Assembly (NCBI GenBank): GCA_965243185.1
Contig: OZ251531.1
Coordinates: forward strand, 1-64,000
Reading direction: 5' to 3'
Length of the DNA: 64,000 bases
Source of the DNA: CBDBCU01 sp965243185
GTDB lineage: Bacteria > Chloroflexota > Dehalococcoidia > Lucifugimonadales > UBA3495
How positions within the stretch are numbered: position 1 is the stretch's first letter; each line of letters starts with the position of its first letter. A program made the translations under genes and the position numbers. A model generated the notes under the pieces. The model was not told the DNA's origin and made no database searches. It saw only the letters and a program-made list of their open reading frames with translations. Positions 1 through 9,263 of this stretch are shown piece after piece.

Positions 1-2294
1 TTATGGTCGTGCTGTTCCCCGGCGGCGTCGGTAATGATGATTTCCCGCCCGGAAACGGCGGTTACGACGCCGTCGGATTGCGCCAGCACTACCTGCCCGC
101 TGTCCCGGGCTACCTGATCCTCAATGCCGGTGCCGACCACCGGCACCTGCGGCCGCAGCAACGGCACCGCTTGCCGCTGCATATTCGATCCCATCAAGGC
201 CCGGTTGGCGTCATCATGCTCCAGGAAAGGAATCAAGGCCGCCGATATGCTCATAATCTGCATCGGCGACACATCCATATAGTCCACCAAATCCGGGGAC
301 TCCTGGCTGTAATCCTCACCGCGCCGCACTTCCACCCGGTCGTCCACAAACTGCCCCAACTCATCCAGCTTGGAATTGGCTTGGGCAACGCGGTGATTCT
401 CCTCCTCGTTGGCCGGCATATAAACCACATCCCCCGGATCCGTCGGGACATAGGGTTTTACCGACAAGAGAGTACCGGCCGGCAGGGACTGGATCGCCCG
501 CACCCGATTGCGGCGGATGATTTGCCCTTGGCCCACCAGGGTTTTGCCGCTTTCATCCAGCACCGCTTCGGTAACCCGCCGCCCTTCCAAATCCGGGGCG
601 GTGTTGGCAATGGTTTTCCGCACCTTGCGGTAGGGCGACTCGATAAACCCGTACCGGTTGGTGTTAGCGTAAGAGGACAGGGAGCTGAGCAGCCCGATGT
701 TCGGCCCTTCCGGCGTTTCAATGGGGCAGATGCGCCCGTAGTGGGAAAAATGCACATCCCGCACATCAAAGCCGGCCCGTTCCCGGGACAAGCCGCCCGG
801 CCCCAAAGCCGACAGCCGCCGCTTGTGCGTCAACTCCGCCAACGGGTTGGTCTGGTCCATAAACTGCGACAACTGGGAGCCGCCAAAGAACTCCCGTACC
901 GCCGCCACTACCGGGCGGATGTTGACCAAGCCCTGCGGCGCGGCCACTTCCTGCTCCACCAGGGTCATCTTTTCCTTAACCATCCGCTCCATCCGCAGCA
1001 GCCCGATGCGAACCTGGTTCTGCACCAGTTCCCCCACCGAGCGCACCCGCCGGTTGCCCAGATGATCGATGTTATCCGGCATCCCCTGCGCCCGCTCCTG
1101 CAGCAGACCCTGCCGCGCCAGCAAATCCAGGTTGTCCTGCCGTCCTTCCCCCCGGTTCACCAGCAGCATCGTGCGGAGGACATTCACGATGTCGTCCGGC
1201 GTCAAAATACGCAAGCCAGCCCGTTCCCGCCGCCGCAGCCGCATATTGAACTTGTAGCGGCCCACTTCGCCCAAGTCATAGCGGCGGCGGTCAAAGAAAG
1301 AACCGTTCAGCAGGTTCTGCGCGTTTTCCAGGCTCGGCGGTTCCCCCGGCCGCATCTTGCGGTAAAAGTCAATCTGCGCGGCCGCAATGCGCCGCACTGC
1401 CGCCTCGTCATATTCGTCGGTAGCCGCCGCTACAGCTTCCGCATCCCCGTCAGGATTGCGCCACCGAACAATACAGTCCCAAGTGTTCCGCAAATCATCA
1501 TTCTTAAAGTAAGACAGCTCCCGCTCCTCGACCACCGGGTCCCGCTCCAAAGTGCTGCGTATATACTGGTGCCGGCCATCAGTATCCGCTTCCGGCGTAA
1601 CCCCCTCAAAAAGGGCCACGATTTCCTCGTCGCTGGCGTAGCCCAAAGCCCGCAGGAAAGAAGTAACCGAAACCTTGCGCTTCCGATCCACCTTGACCGA
1701 AAGCACATCCCGCGCACTGGTATCAAACTCCAGCCACGCGCCCCGGGCCGGAATAACCTGCGCCGCCCGCTCGTCTTTCTGTGTCGTGCGGTCGTGCTTG
1801 AAATAGACCCCCGGAGAACGCACCAATTGGCTGACCACTACCCGCTCCGCCCCGTTGATGATAAAGGTGCCGTTCTCGGTCATCTTGGGGATGTCCCCCA
1901 TAAAGATGTCCTGCTCCTTGACCTCCCCGGTTTCCTTCATCACCAGCTGGGTCTTGACCGTCAGCGGCTCCGAATAGGTCACTTCCCGCGCCTTGCACTC
2001 CAGCGGATCCTGTTTCGGCTGGCTGAAGTGATGCTCCCGGAAGTGCAGTTCGTACTTCTTGCCGGTGTAGTCGGTAATCGGCGAAACTTCCGCGAAAACC
2101 TCCCGCAACCCTTCGCCCCGGAACCACTCGTAGGACTCCGTCTGGCCCAGAATGAGATTGGGGACCTCCAGCACTCGGGGAATCCGGGCATAGGACTTGA
2201 CCGGGGCCGGCGCCGGCCCATTGCCATGGCCGTTGCCGCCGTTTCCGTTAATGCGCGGGGTAAGCTGCCGGTTAGGGACGGGAGTAATCGTCAT
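1..2294 (-). CDS. rpoB: DNA-directed RNA polymerase beta subunit, N-terminal part (C-terminus beyond window)
   Basis: This is the beta subunit of RNA polymerase, a core part of the transcription machinery. About 764 codons are visible and the frame is open to the window edge, so the C-terminal third is missing. After a Gly/Asn-rich start the protein shows the beta protrusion and lobe, then the rifampicin-pocket region at about residues 465-500 (SQLSQFMDQ, then LTHKRRLSALGPGG) and ICPIETPEGPNIGLL. The residues usually altered in rifampicin resistance are wild-type here, so a sensitive pocket is expected (inference). The ATG at 2294 is preceded by AAGGAG. It has its own consensus promoter and no rplJ/rplL just upstream. 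The long open frame on the opposite strand over the same bases is only its shadow. Confidence 0.97.
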   Translation of the reverse strand, partial: MTITPVPNRQLTPRINGNGGNGHGNGPAPAPVKSYARIPRVLEVPNLILGQTESYEWFRGEGLREVFAEVSPITDYTGKKYELHFREHHFSQPKQDPLECKAREVTYSEPLTVKTQLVMKETGEVKEQDIFMGDIPKMTENGTFIINGAERVVVSQLVRSPGVYFKHDRTTQKDERAAQVIPARGAWLEFDTSARDVLSVKVDRKRKVSVTSFLRALGYASDEEIVALFEGVTPEADTDGRHQYIRSTLERDPVVEERELSYFKNDDLRNTWDCIVRWRNPDGDAEAVAAATDEYDEAAVRRIAAAQIDFYRKMRPGEPPSLENAQNLLNGSFFDRRRYDLGEVGRYKFNMRLRRRERAGLRILTPDDIVNVLRTMLLVNRGEGRQDNLDLLARQGLLQERAQGMPDNIDHLGNRRVRSVGELVQNQVRIGLLRMERMVKEKMTLVEQEVAAPQGLVNIRPVVAAVREFFGGSQLSQFMDQTNPLAELTHKRRLSALGPGGLSRERAGFDVRDVHFSHYGRICPIETPEGPNIGLLSSLSSYANTNRYGFIESPYRKVRKTIANTAPDLEGRRVTEAVLDESGKTLVGQGQIIRRNRVRAIQSLPAGTLLSVKPYVPTDPGDVVYMPANEEENHRVAQANSKLDELGQFVDDRVEVRRGEDYSQESPDLVDYMDVSPMQIMSISAALIPFLEHDDANRALMGSNMQRQAVPLLRPQVPVVGTGIEDQVARDSGQVVLAQSDGVVTAVSGREIIITDAAGEQHDH

Positions 2295-2834
2295 GCTCCA
2301 ATCTCCTTATTCGGATGCCGGTCGGGACGCCGGCGGATGGGGCGAATGTGCGGATGAATGGAAGTTGCCCGCCTTAATTTTTGGGCAAAAAGGGGTCAAG
2401 GTCGGAAAACCGCTTCGGGAAGTAGGCAAAAATATGCGTAAAGCATAATTCAGTAACCTATCATTATATTAGTGTCATCCAATTTGTCAATACTAAAAAA
2501 GCCGATTTTCCCGGAAATTACGCCCCTTCCCCCTCGACCTTTGCCCGGCTACCCGGAACCTTGTTGCGATAACCCCGATTCCTTATTACCTTTCCCGCTC
2601 ATCCTGAACCGGTTGACGGACGATAACCCGCCGCCGGCCAAGGGAAATCCGCTCAATCTACCCGCCCAATATCCGGCAAAGGCCAGTCGGCTTATTGACT
2701 TTCTATAAAACCGGTGAAACAATGGCAAAGTTGATTTTACAACTATCCTTGCGGCCTTTGCCGGTTGCGACCGGCTTGCTCAAACCGCCGGTAACAATAT
2801 CAACATCATCCTTTCCAAAAGCGAGAGCCTGATT
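2295..2834. other. Divergent intergenic region between rpoB and the DUF11 protein gene
   Basis: This 540-base stretch holds the rpoB promoter on the minus strand. On the plus strand there is a weaker candidate promoter for the DUF11 gene, TTGACT at 2695-2700, 17 bases, then AACAAT at 2718-2723. A short open frame at 2472-2708 has no ribosome binding site and no recognisable product, so I do not call it a gene. Confidence 0.5.
2463..2490 (-). promoter_or_regulatory. Consensus housekeeping-sigma promoter of rpoB
   Basis: On the minus strand TTGACA (2490-2485) is followed by 16 bases and TATAAT (2468-2463); both hexamers match consensus exactly. Transcription would begin near 2456, giving a leader of about 160 nt before rpoB. 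I see no obvious attenuator or ribosomal-protein binding structure in that leader. Confidence 0.85.
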
Positions 2835-5513
2835 ATGCACCTGTTTGCCGGAAAGACCGTTCCCTGGATTATCGGTATCGTTGCCCTCTTGTCCCTCGGC
2901 GGCTTGATCGCCGCTATGGGTTTAACCGGCTGGACTGACCCGGCCGGCGCGCCCGGGCTGGTCAAATCCCTGGCCCCCGGCTTTGCCGACCAAACCGAAC
3001 CCACCCCGGCTGCTGACCGGCCGGCCCCCGGCAACTTTGCCGCTTCATTTCAAGCCAACGCCGCCCTGGCCGGCCCGGATACCATCGTTCAGGGCATTGA
3101 TACCTTCCAGCCGCAAAACACCGCCGTAACGCCGACCGAAGTCAGCATTACGCCGCTCGAGGACTGGAATCCCATCCGCAGCCAGCACACCTTTACCATC
3201 ACCGTGCAGGATGAAAACGGCAACCCGGCTGATGGCGCGGAAGTGGAAATCATCCTCAACCGCTTCGGCGCCGCCGTCGGCGACATCGTTTCCCTCGACG
3301 GCAACAACCCCCGCAAAGTGGACAACGCCTTTGGCCGGGTGATGACCGACGCCAACGGCGAAGCTACTCTTACCATCACCGCCACCCGGCCCGGGGACAC
3401 CGATGTTACCGCTTATGTCCCCCAAATCGCTGACGCCGACAGCCATAAGGTCTTTGCCGTCAAGCATTGGGTCGATATGCAAGCCGAGTTTCCGGGGGAT
3501 GATGTGAACCTGGTCGGCACTGACCATCCGATGGCGGTGCGGGTTTTCCGGGTCAGTGACGGCTCCCCGCTGGCTGACGTGGAAGTCCTCTACACCATCC
3601 TAGAGGATAACCCGGATGGCAGTCTCAACAGCAGCGGCAACTCGGTCAGCCTCCGCACCGGCGACGACGGCATTGCCGAAGCCGTGTTGCGCCAGGTCAC
3701 CCCGCAAACCGGCAACAACCAAGTAAGCATCGCCGTTATCCACGAATCCGGCGATGCCCTGTTCAACCGCGTCATCACCAAGGAATGGCGCGCGCCCTCT
3801 TTGGAAGTTGACAAGCAAGGCCCGGACAACTTGGGCTTGTTCAAGCAATCCGACTACACCGTTACCGTTACCAACAGCGGCAACCGCGTAGCTTCCGCTG
3901 TAACCCTGACCGACACCTTGCCGGCCGGCTTGTCCCTGGTCAGTTCCACCCCGGCTCCGGATCGCGCCTCGGCTACCTCCGCAACCTGGAACTTGGGCGA
4001 TTTGCAGCCGGGCGACTCCGTTACCATAACGATGACCCTCTCGGCCACCGTGATTGGCAGTCAGGTCAACCGGGCTACCGCCATCTCCAGCGAAGGGTTC
4101 ACCGGCGAGGATGACACTACTACCGCCGTCATCCCCGGCTCCCTTTCTTTGACCAAGACCGCCCCAACGCAGGTTGACCTGGGCGACGCCCTGACCTACA
4201 ACATCAGCTTGAGCAACAACGGGCAGGGTTCCCTGACCAACCTTGTCGTTACCGACACCCTGCCGGACGGGGTATCCCTGGCTTCCGCGCCCGGCGCCAC
4301 TTCCGGCGCCGCCGTCCCCGTCCAGTGGAGCATTGCCCGGCTCGACCCGGGCGATTCCCAATCCTTCACCGTCAACGCCACCGCCCAATCGACCGGCGAC
4401 CAGACCAACTCCGTAGCCGTAACCTCCGCCGAGGGCGCGACGGCCAGCGCCAATGCCGTTACCAAAGTAGTGGCTTCCGATGTCAGCGTCGCCAAATCCG
4501 TCAACGCCTCGGAAGTTATCCTTGGCGAATCCCTCACCTACACCATCACCGTCACCAACAACGGCGATGGCGACGCCACTAATGTGCGGGTAGTTGACAT
4601 CATCCCGGCCGGCTTGACCGTTACCGCCAGCGACCCGGCTGCCGATACTGACGATGATGGCAACCTGCTGTGGACTATCGCATCCCTAGCGGCCGGAGCC
4701 TCGACCAGCTTCACCGTCAGCGGTGATACCGCGTCGCCGGGCCTGATTACCAATGTGAGCCAAGTAACCGACCGGGGCCGCACGCTGAACGCCGAAGTTC
4801 AATCCACTGCCCTGACCCCGGGCATCAGCTTGGCCAAGACCGGGAACGCGGCGGTCTATATTGGCGGCGAGCGCACTTACACCATCACCGCCACCAACAG
4901 CGGCGAAGCCCCGCTGTCCGGCGTAACCATCACTGACACCATCCCCGCCGGCTTGACTTATGTCAGCAGCGACAGCAACGGCAGCCGCTCGGGCAACACC
5001 GTTACCTGGGGCGTCGGCGACTTGGCGGTCAACGAATCCGCCGCCGTAACGGTAACCCTGCGTGGCGTTACCGCCGGCCAGGTCACCAACCAAGCTCGGG
5101 TAACTACCGACCAGAACGCCGAAGCCAACGCCACCCTGGACATCACCGTGCTGGCGACTCCGGGCGCGCACCTCTCCATCGTTGACACCAGCGACCCGCT
5201 GGCCGTCGGCGAGGAGGGCGGTTACACCATCACGGTGGAAAACCAGAGCGCCGACTCGCCCATCACCAATGTCTTGGTAACCGTCGTTGTACCTACCGAA
5301 CTGGACATCCTGTCCGCTGAGGGCGGTACCATCAGCAACAACCAGGTATCCTACGCGGCCATCAGTTCCCTGGCGGCCGGCCAGACCCAAACCTTCACTA
5401 TCTCGGTTCGGGCCAACGCCGCCAACGATGTCGTAGCCTCGGCCACGATGAACTACGACGAGTTCAGCCAGTCCATCACTTCCCAGGAAGGTACTACCAT
5501 CATCGAACGGTAG
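2835..5513 (+). CDS. Secreted or cell-surface protein with Ig-like domains and five DUF11 repeats
   Basis: An 892-residue exported protein. Residues 10-32 form a hydrophobic signal or anchor segment, followed by a Pro/Ala-rich stretch. Two Big-1/invasin-like Ig domains follow (about 95-215 and 220-320). Then come five copies of the DUF11 'conserved repeat' domain starting near residues 323, 436, 550, 663 and 777, a regular spacing of about 114 residues, each with a YTITVTNNG-like motif. Such stacked beta domains form extended stalks on bacterial surfaces; a role in adhesion or envelope structure is inference. There is no LPXTG motif or C-terminal membrane anchor. A palindromic terminator follows, so it appears to be transcribed alone. 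Confidence 0.85.
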   Translation: MHLFAGKTVPWIIGIVALLSLGGLIAAMGLTGWTDPAGAPGLVKSLAPGFADQTEPTPAADRPAPGNFAASFQANAALAGPDTIVQGIDTFQPQNTAVTPTEVSITPLEDWNPIRSQHTFTITVQDENGNPADGAEVEIILNRFGAAVGDIVSLDGNNPRKVDNAFGRVMTDANGEATLTITATRPGDTDVTAYVPQIADADSHKVFAVKHWVDMQAEFPGDDVNLVGTDHPMAVRVFRVSDGSPLADVEVLYTILEDNPDGSLNSSGNSVSLRTGDDGIAEAVLRQVTPQTGNNQVSIAVIHESGDALFNRVITKEWRAPSLEVDKQGPDNLGLFKQSDYTVTVTNSGNRVASAVTLTDTLPAGLSLVSSTPAPDRASATSATWNLGDLQPGDSVTITMTLSATVIGSQVNRATAISSEGFTGEDDTTTAVIPGSLSLTKTAPTQVDLGDALTYNISLSNNGQGSLTNLVVTDTLPDGVSLASAPGATSGAAVPVQWSIARLDPGDSQSFTVNATAQSTGDQTNSVAVTSAEGATASANAVTKVVASDVSVAKSVNASEVILGESLTYTITVTNNGDGDATNVRVVDIIPAGLTVTASDPAADTDDDGNLLWTIASLAAGASTSFTVSGDTASPGLITNVSQVTDRGRTLNAEVQSTALTPGISLAKTGNAAVYIGGERTYTITATNSGEAPLSGVTITDTIPAGLTYVSSDSNGSRSGNTVTWGVGDLAVNESAAVTVTLRGVTAGQVTNQARVTTDQNAEANATLDITVLATPGAHLSIVDTSDPLAVGEEGGYTITVENQSADSPITNVLVTVVVPTELDILSAEGGTISNNQVSYAAISSLAAGQTQTFTISVRANAANDVVASATMNYDEFSQSITSQEGTTIIER

Positions 5514-5546
5514 CCGCCGGGGAAGCGGCAATCCCATACAACCCAC

Positions 5547-5570
5547 GGGGGCATCCAATTGGATGCCCCC
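5547..5570 (+). terminator. Perfect 24-bp palindrome after the DUF11 gene
   Basis: GGGGGCATCCAA is followed at once by its exact reverse complement, giving a 12-bp stem. It lies 33 bases after the stop codon and just before the modABC promoter. The T tract after it is weak (CTTTCAT), so it may act as a terminator or as an mRNA-stabilising end. Confidence 0.6.
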
Positions 5571-5589
5571 AGCTTTCATCATCCTGCCG

Positions 5590-5619
5590 TTGACAGCCCC
5601 AACCCGCCCAAACTACAAT
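5590..5619 (+). promoter_or_regulatory. Promoter of modABC
   Basis: TTGACA (5590-5595), an 18-base spacer and TACAAT (5614-5619) lie about 50 bases before the modA start. No inverted repeat resembling a ModE operator is evident nearby. Confidence 0.7.
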
Positions 5620-5671
5620 CCCCTCAGCTCGGCGTACCGCAAAACACCGGACAGAGAAAGGCAGCGCACCC

Positions 5672-6553
5672 GTGAAACCGGTCTATCCCATCCGATTGGC
5701 CGGCCGTTGCTTGGCAGCAGCAGTAGTAGCGGTAATCCTCGTAGCCGCCCTTGCCGGTTGCGCCGCCGACCCGCCGCCGGGAACTCTTGCCAAGGATGTA
5801 GTAGCCGACCCGCAACTCCGGGGGGAATTGACGGTGTTCGCCGCCTCATCCCTGACCCAAGCCTTTGCGGAAATAGCCGCCGCCTTCGAGCAGTCCCATC
5901 CCGGAACGGCAATAACCGTCAACTTTGACGGCAGCCAACGCCTGAGAACCCAACTGGAACACGGCGCGCAAGCCGACCTGTTCGCCCCTGCCGACCGGGA
6001 ACAGATGGACGCCCTAATCCAAGCCGGCTTAATAGCCGGGCAACCGGCTAACTTTGCATCCACCCGAATGGTCTTTCTGGCACACCGGGACTTTGCCCCG
6101 GCTAACTTGCCCGCCCTGGCCGCGCCGGGGGTGAAAATCGTACTAGCCTTGCCCGCCGCCCCGGCCGGCCGCTATTCCAGCGCCGTCATTGCACGAATGC
6201 GAGATGATCCTCAATTCGGCCCGGCCTATGCCGATGGTCTGTTAGCCAATATAGTATCTACGGAAGCCAATGTCCGCAGCGTAGCCCAAAAAGTGGCTTT
6301 GGGCGAAGCCGACGCCGGCATAACCTACCGCACCGACGCCTTGCCCGCTTATACTGCTCAGCGGGTCAAGGTTATACCCCTACCGGCGTTCGTCAATGTA
6401 ACCGCCCGCTACCCTATCGCCATCCTGCGAGAGTCGCCCCAACAGCAACTGGCCCAGGCATTTATCAACTTTGTCCTGTCCCCGGACGGGCAGGCAATTC
6501 TGGAGAGCAATGGCTTTGACACTGCATCCGCCCAACCCACCAACTCCCCTTGA
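5672..6553 (+). CDS. modA: Molybdate ABC transporter substrate-binding lipoprotein ModA
   Basis: ModA captures molybdate (or tungstate) outside the membrane and delivers it to ModB. The 293-residue protein begins with a GTG behind GAGAAAGG and has a lipoprotein signal ending in LAGC (Cys near residue 30). The family landmark LTVFAASSLTQAF follows, then FDGSQRLRTQLEHGAQADLFA, which carries oxyanion-binding residues. Length fits the family. It is first in a tight modABC operon and overlaps modB by 4 bases. The lipobox suggests anchoring to the outer face of the cytoplasmic membrane. Confidence 0.93.
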   Translation: MKPVYPIRLAGRCLAAAVVAVILVAALAGCAADPPPGTLAKDVVADPQLRGELTVFAASSLTQAFAEIAAAFEQSHPGTAITVNFDGSQRLRTQLEHGAQADLFAPADREQMDALIQAGLIAGQPANFASTRMVFLAHRDFAPANLPALAAPGVKIVLALPAAPAGRYSSAVIARMRDDPQFGPAYADGLLANIVSTEANVRSVAQKVALGEADAGITYRTDALPAYTAQRVKVIPLPAFVNVTARYPIAILRESPQQQLAQAFINFVLSPDGQAILESNGFDTASAQPTNSP

Positions 6554-7389
6554 ATCCATTGCCGGCCGTTGCAGCTATGCGTAACCGGTTGCCGGCATCC
6601 CACTACGGCGGGACCTTGGGCGCGGCCGCCACCGCCCTTTATGTCCTCTTTATCGCCTTGCCCATCCTGGCGCTGCTGATAAAAGCCGCCCAACAAGACA
6701 GCTTTATCGCCAGTCTCAGCAGCCCCACCGCCTTTCAAGCCCTGCGCCTTTCCCTGCTGACCAGCATTATCAGCATCATCATTGTGATTGCCGTTGGCAC
6801 TCCCTTTGCCCGCCTCCTGGCCCGTAGCCAGTCCCGGCTGCTCCGGGTAATTGACCACCTCGTCGAACTCCCTATCATCCTGCCGCCGGTAGTAGCCGGC
6901 GTTGCCCTACTGATGGCTTTCGGGCGGCAAGGCATCCTCGGCGCCCCCTTGTCCGCCTTGGGAATAACCTTGCCCTTCACCACTGCCGCCGTCATCTTTG
7001 CCCAGATTTTCGTCGCCGTCCCCTTCTACATCCGGGCGGCAAAGCTCGGCTTCCAGTCCGTCCCCCGGGAATACGAGGACATCTCCCAAACCCTCGGCTT
7101 ATCCCCTTGGGCTACCTTCCGCCGCCTGACACTACCTTTGGCCGCCCCCTCTATCCTGACCGGCATCGCCTTGGCTTGGGCGCGGGCCATCTCCGAATTC
7201 GGCGCCACCATAATGTTCGCCGGCAACCTGACCGGCAAAACCCAAACAATGCCGCTGGCTATAATGTCCGCCCTGGAAACCGGCTTGGATACGGCGGTAG
7301 CCCTGGCTGTGCTGCTCCTTATCGGCGCGCTGCTGGTGCTGATTGCCCTGGGCTTGATTACCCGGCGTACCCGAACCGCAGGATTATGA
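6550..7389 (+). CDS. modB: Molybdate ABC transporter permease ModB
   Basis: The integral membrane channel of the molybdate importer. The 279-residue protein has about five to six hydrophobic helices and the coupling-loop region PREYEDISQTLGLSPWATFRRLTLPLA that contacts the ATPase. The TTG start overlaps the modA stop codon (TTGA), which suggests translational coupling; an in-frame ATG at 6577 is an alternative. It overlaps modC by 4 bases. Confidence 0.92.
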   Translation: MNPLPAVAAMRNRLPASHYGGTLGAAATALYVLFIALPILALLIKAAQQDSFIASLSSPTAFQALRLSLLTSIISIIIVIAVGTPFARLLARSQSRLLRVIDHLVELPIILPPVVAGVALLMAFGRQGILGAPLSALGITLPFTTAAVIFAQIFVAVPFYIRAAKLGFQSVPREYEDISQTLGLSPWATFRRLTLPLAAPSILTGIALAWARAISEFGATIMFAGNLTGKTQTMPLAIMSALETGLDTAVALAVLLLIGALLVLIALGLITRRTRTAGL

Positions 7390-8531
7390 CGACTAACCGA
7401 CCGCAGCAAATCGACAGCGGCCCCGCCTGCGGTTGGGCCCAGTACCGCATTGGCCGCTTTTCCCTAGAAACCCAATGGGAAGCCTTGCCCGGCCAGGTAC
7501 TGGTCATTTTCGGCCCTTCCGGCGCCGGCAAAACCACCTTGCTCCGGGCCATTGCCGGCTTGCTGCGCCCGGCGGCCGGCCGCATTGAAATCGGCGGCCG
7601 GGTAGTGTTTGACGCCGCCGCAAAGGTATGGCTACCGCCGCACCAACGCCGCGTCGGGTTCCTCACCCAGCAATACCACCTTTTCCCCCATTTGACCGTT
7701 GCCGGCAACATTGCCTACGGACTAGCCGACCGCAAATCCCCGGCCGGCCAATCCCGAGTCCGGGCACTGCTCCATACCTTCCAACTCGAGGGGCTGGAAA
7801 ACCGGCGTATCGGCCAAATTTCCGCCGGCCAGCAGCAACGGGCCGCCTTGGCCCGGGCCTTGGCCCCCGACCCGGCGGTACTGCTCCTCGACGAACCCTT
7901 TACCTCTCTGGATACCCAATTGCGCCGCGCCCTCCGCGCTGAACTCCGCGCCGCCCTTTCCCGCGCCAACATCCCGGCCATTATGGTATCCCACGACATC
8001 GAGGAAGCCATCAGCATCGGCGACCAAGTGCAGGTAATAGCGGACGGAAAAACCCAAGCCGTTGGCAATCCTCTCGAAATCCTTGGCCAGCCGGGCCAGG
8101 GCCAAGTTGCCCGCTTGGTCGGCGTAGAGAACCTGCTGCCGCTGCGGATAGTTTCCCGCCACCCCGTCGATGGTACTATGCTTTGCGCCGGCTCCGACGG
8201 TTTGCAGTTGGAAGTGCCTTTAGGCGGCTTGGAGCAGCCGGGGGATACCGTAACCATCGGCTTGCGGGCCTCCGACATCATCCTCTCCCATCAGGAACCC
8301 GCCGGTTCCTCCGCCCGCAACCGATTGCCCGGCGTAGTTGCCAGTATTGAACTCCGCCCGCCCGGTTACGAAGTTGCCTTGAACTGTGGCGGCGCCGTAC
8401 TGAAATGCCACATTACCGGCGCCTCCCTTACCGAAATGGGCATCGCCCCCGGCAGCAGCCTCTGGGCCGTGTTCAAGGCATCCTCCTGCTTTCTGGTGCA
8501 GGACAGTCAACCTAGCGGCGCAGTGTGTTAA
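7386..8531 (+). CDS. modC: Molybdate ABC transporter ATP-binding protein ModC
   Basis: The ATPase that powers ModB, 381 residues. Walker A is GPSGAGKTT, the signature is an ISAGQQQ variant of LSGGQ, Walker B is LLLDEPF and the switch histidine lies in VSHDIEEA. The C-terminal third, after about residue 240, is a TOBE/MOP-like molybdate-binding region. I chose the ATG at 7386 because it overlaps the modB stop (ATGA); the frame is open further upstream, but that part only shadows modB. Confidence 0.93.
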   Translation: MTTNRPQQIDSGPACGWAQYRIGRFSLETQWEALPGQVLVIFGPSGAGKTTLLRAIAGLLRPAAGRIEIGGRVVFDAAAKVWLPPHQRRVGFLTQQYHLFPHLTVAGNIAYGLADRKSPAGQSRVRALLHTFQLEGLENRRIGQISAGQQQRAALARALAPDPAVLLLDEPFTSLDTQLRRALRAELRAALSRANIPAIMVSHDIEEAISIGDQVQVIADGKTQAVGNPLEILGQPGQGQVARLVGVENLLPLRIVSRHPVDGTMLCAGSDGLQLEVPLGGLEQPGDTVTIGLRASDIILSHQEPAGSSARNRLPGVVASIELRPPGYEVALNCGGAVLKCHITGASLTEMGIAPGSSLWAVFKASSCFLVQDSQPSGAVC

Positions 8532-8561
8532 GATTCAAGCTCACAGGAGGCATTGAACCTT

Positions 8562-9230
8562 ATGGCCGGCTATCGGGCAATCATCTTTGATATGGATGGG
8601 GTGCTGGTGGACAGCGAACCCCTGTTCCTCAACGCCATCAACCGCCTACTGGCGCAGGAAGGCGTTGCCCCGGTTTCCGAAGTGGAAAATCAGGAGTTCC
8701 TTATTGGCACTACCATTCAGGAAACTTGGCGGCAGTTAAAGCTGCGCCGCCCTTTGCCCCTGCCGGCGGAAACCTATATGCAGCGTTACGATGTAATCGT
8801 CCGGGAAGTGATGATGCAGGAATTGGCACCGCAGCCCGGCGTCCGCGCCCTGATTGCCGCCTGCCGTCAGCGCGGCTTGCCCGTAGCCGTAGCCTCCTCC
8901 TCCCGCCATATCTGGGTGGACTTGAAACTGGCCGCCATCGGCTTGACCGGCGCCTTTGACCTGGTATTGGGCGGCGATGATGTAACCCGCGGCAAGCCCG
9001 AGCCGGACATTTACCTCAAAGCCGCCGCCGGCTTGGGACTGCCCCCGGAGTGGTGTATCGCCATCGAGGACTCCCCCATCGGCATTGCCGCCGCCGTAGC
9101 CGCTGGAACCTGTACCATCGCCGTCCGCACCGACTACACCCGCCATCTGGATGTCAGCCAAGCCCACGCCATCCTCGAAACCCTCGAGGACTTTGACCTG
9201 TCCCTGTTAGCCGCCGGCCCGGACGGGTAA
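8562..9230 (+). CDS. HAD-superfamily hydrolase, beta-phosphoglucomutase-like
   Basis: A 222-residue cytoplasmic phosphatase or phosphomutase of HAD subfamily IA. Motif I is FDMDGVLVDSEP, motif II is VASSSRH, motif III is the Lys in RGKPEPDIY, and motif IV is IEDSPIGI. A cap domain lies between residues 15 and 85. These features match beta-phosphoglucomutase and sugar-phosphate phosphatases, but the substrate cannot be read from the sequence. The start is ATG 8562, 11 bases after AGGAGG; the TTG at 8553 is too close to that site. It lies 30 bases after modC and may be co-transcribed. Confidence 0.85.
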   Translation: MAGYRAIIFDMDGVLVDSEPLFLNAINRLLAQEGVAPVSEVENQEFLIGTTIQETWRQLKLRRPLPLPAETYMQRYDVIVREVMMQELAPQPGVRALIAACRQRGLPVAVASSSRHIWVDLKLAAIGLTGAFDLVLGGDDVTRGKPEPDIYLKAAAGLGLPPEWCIAIEDSPIGIAAAVAAGTCTIAVRTDYTRHLDVSQAHAILETLEDFDLSLLAAGPDG

Positions 9231-9263
9231 AAACCGCCACCTATTGCCGCAAACCGCCAAACC

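Noticed and set aside
3..2357. A 784-codon open frame on the plus strand
   Set aside because: It is antisense to rpoB, has no recognisable domains, and arises from high-GC codon bias.
5547..5570. Regulatory operator for modABC
   Set aside because: The perfect palindrome lies before the promoter and just after a stop codon, and does not resemble a ModE site; terminator use fits better.
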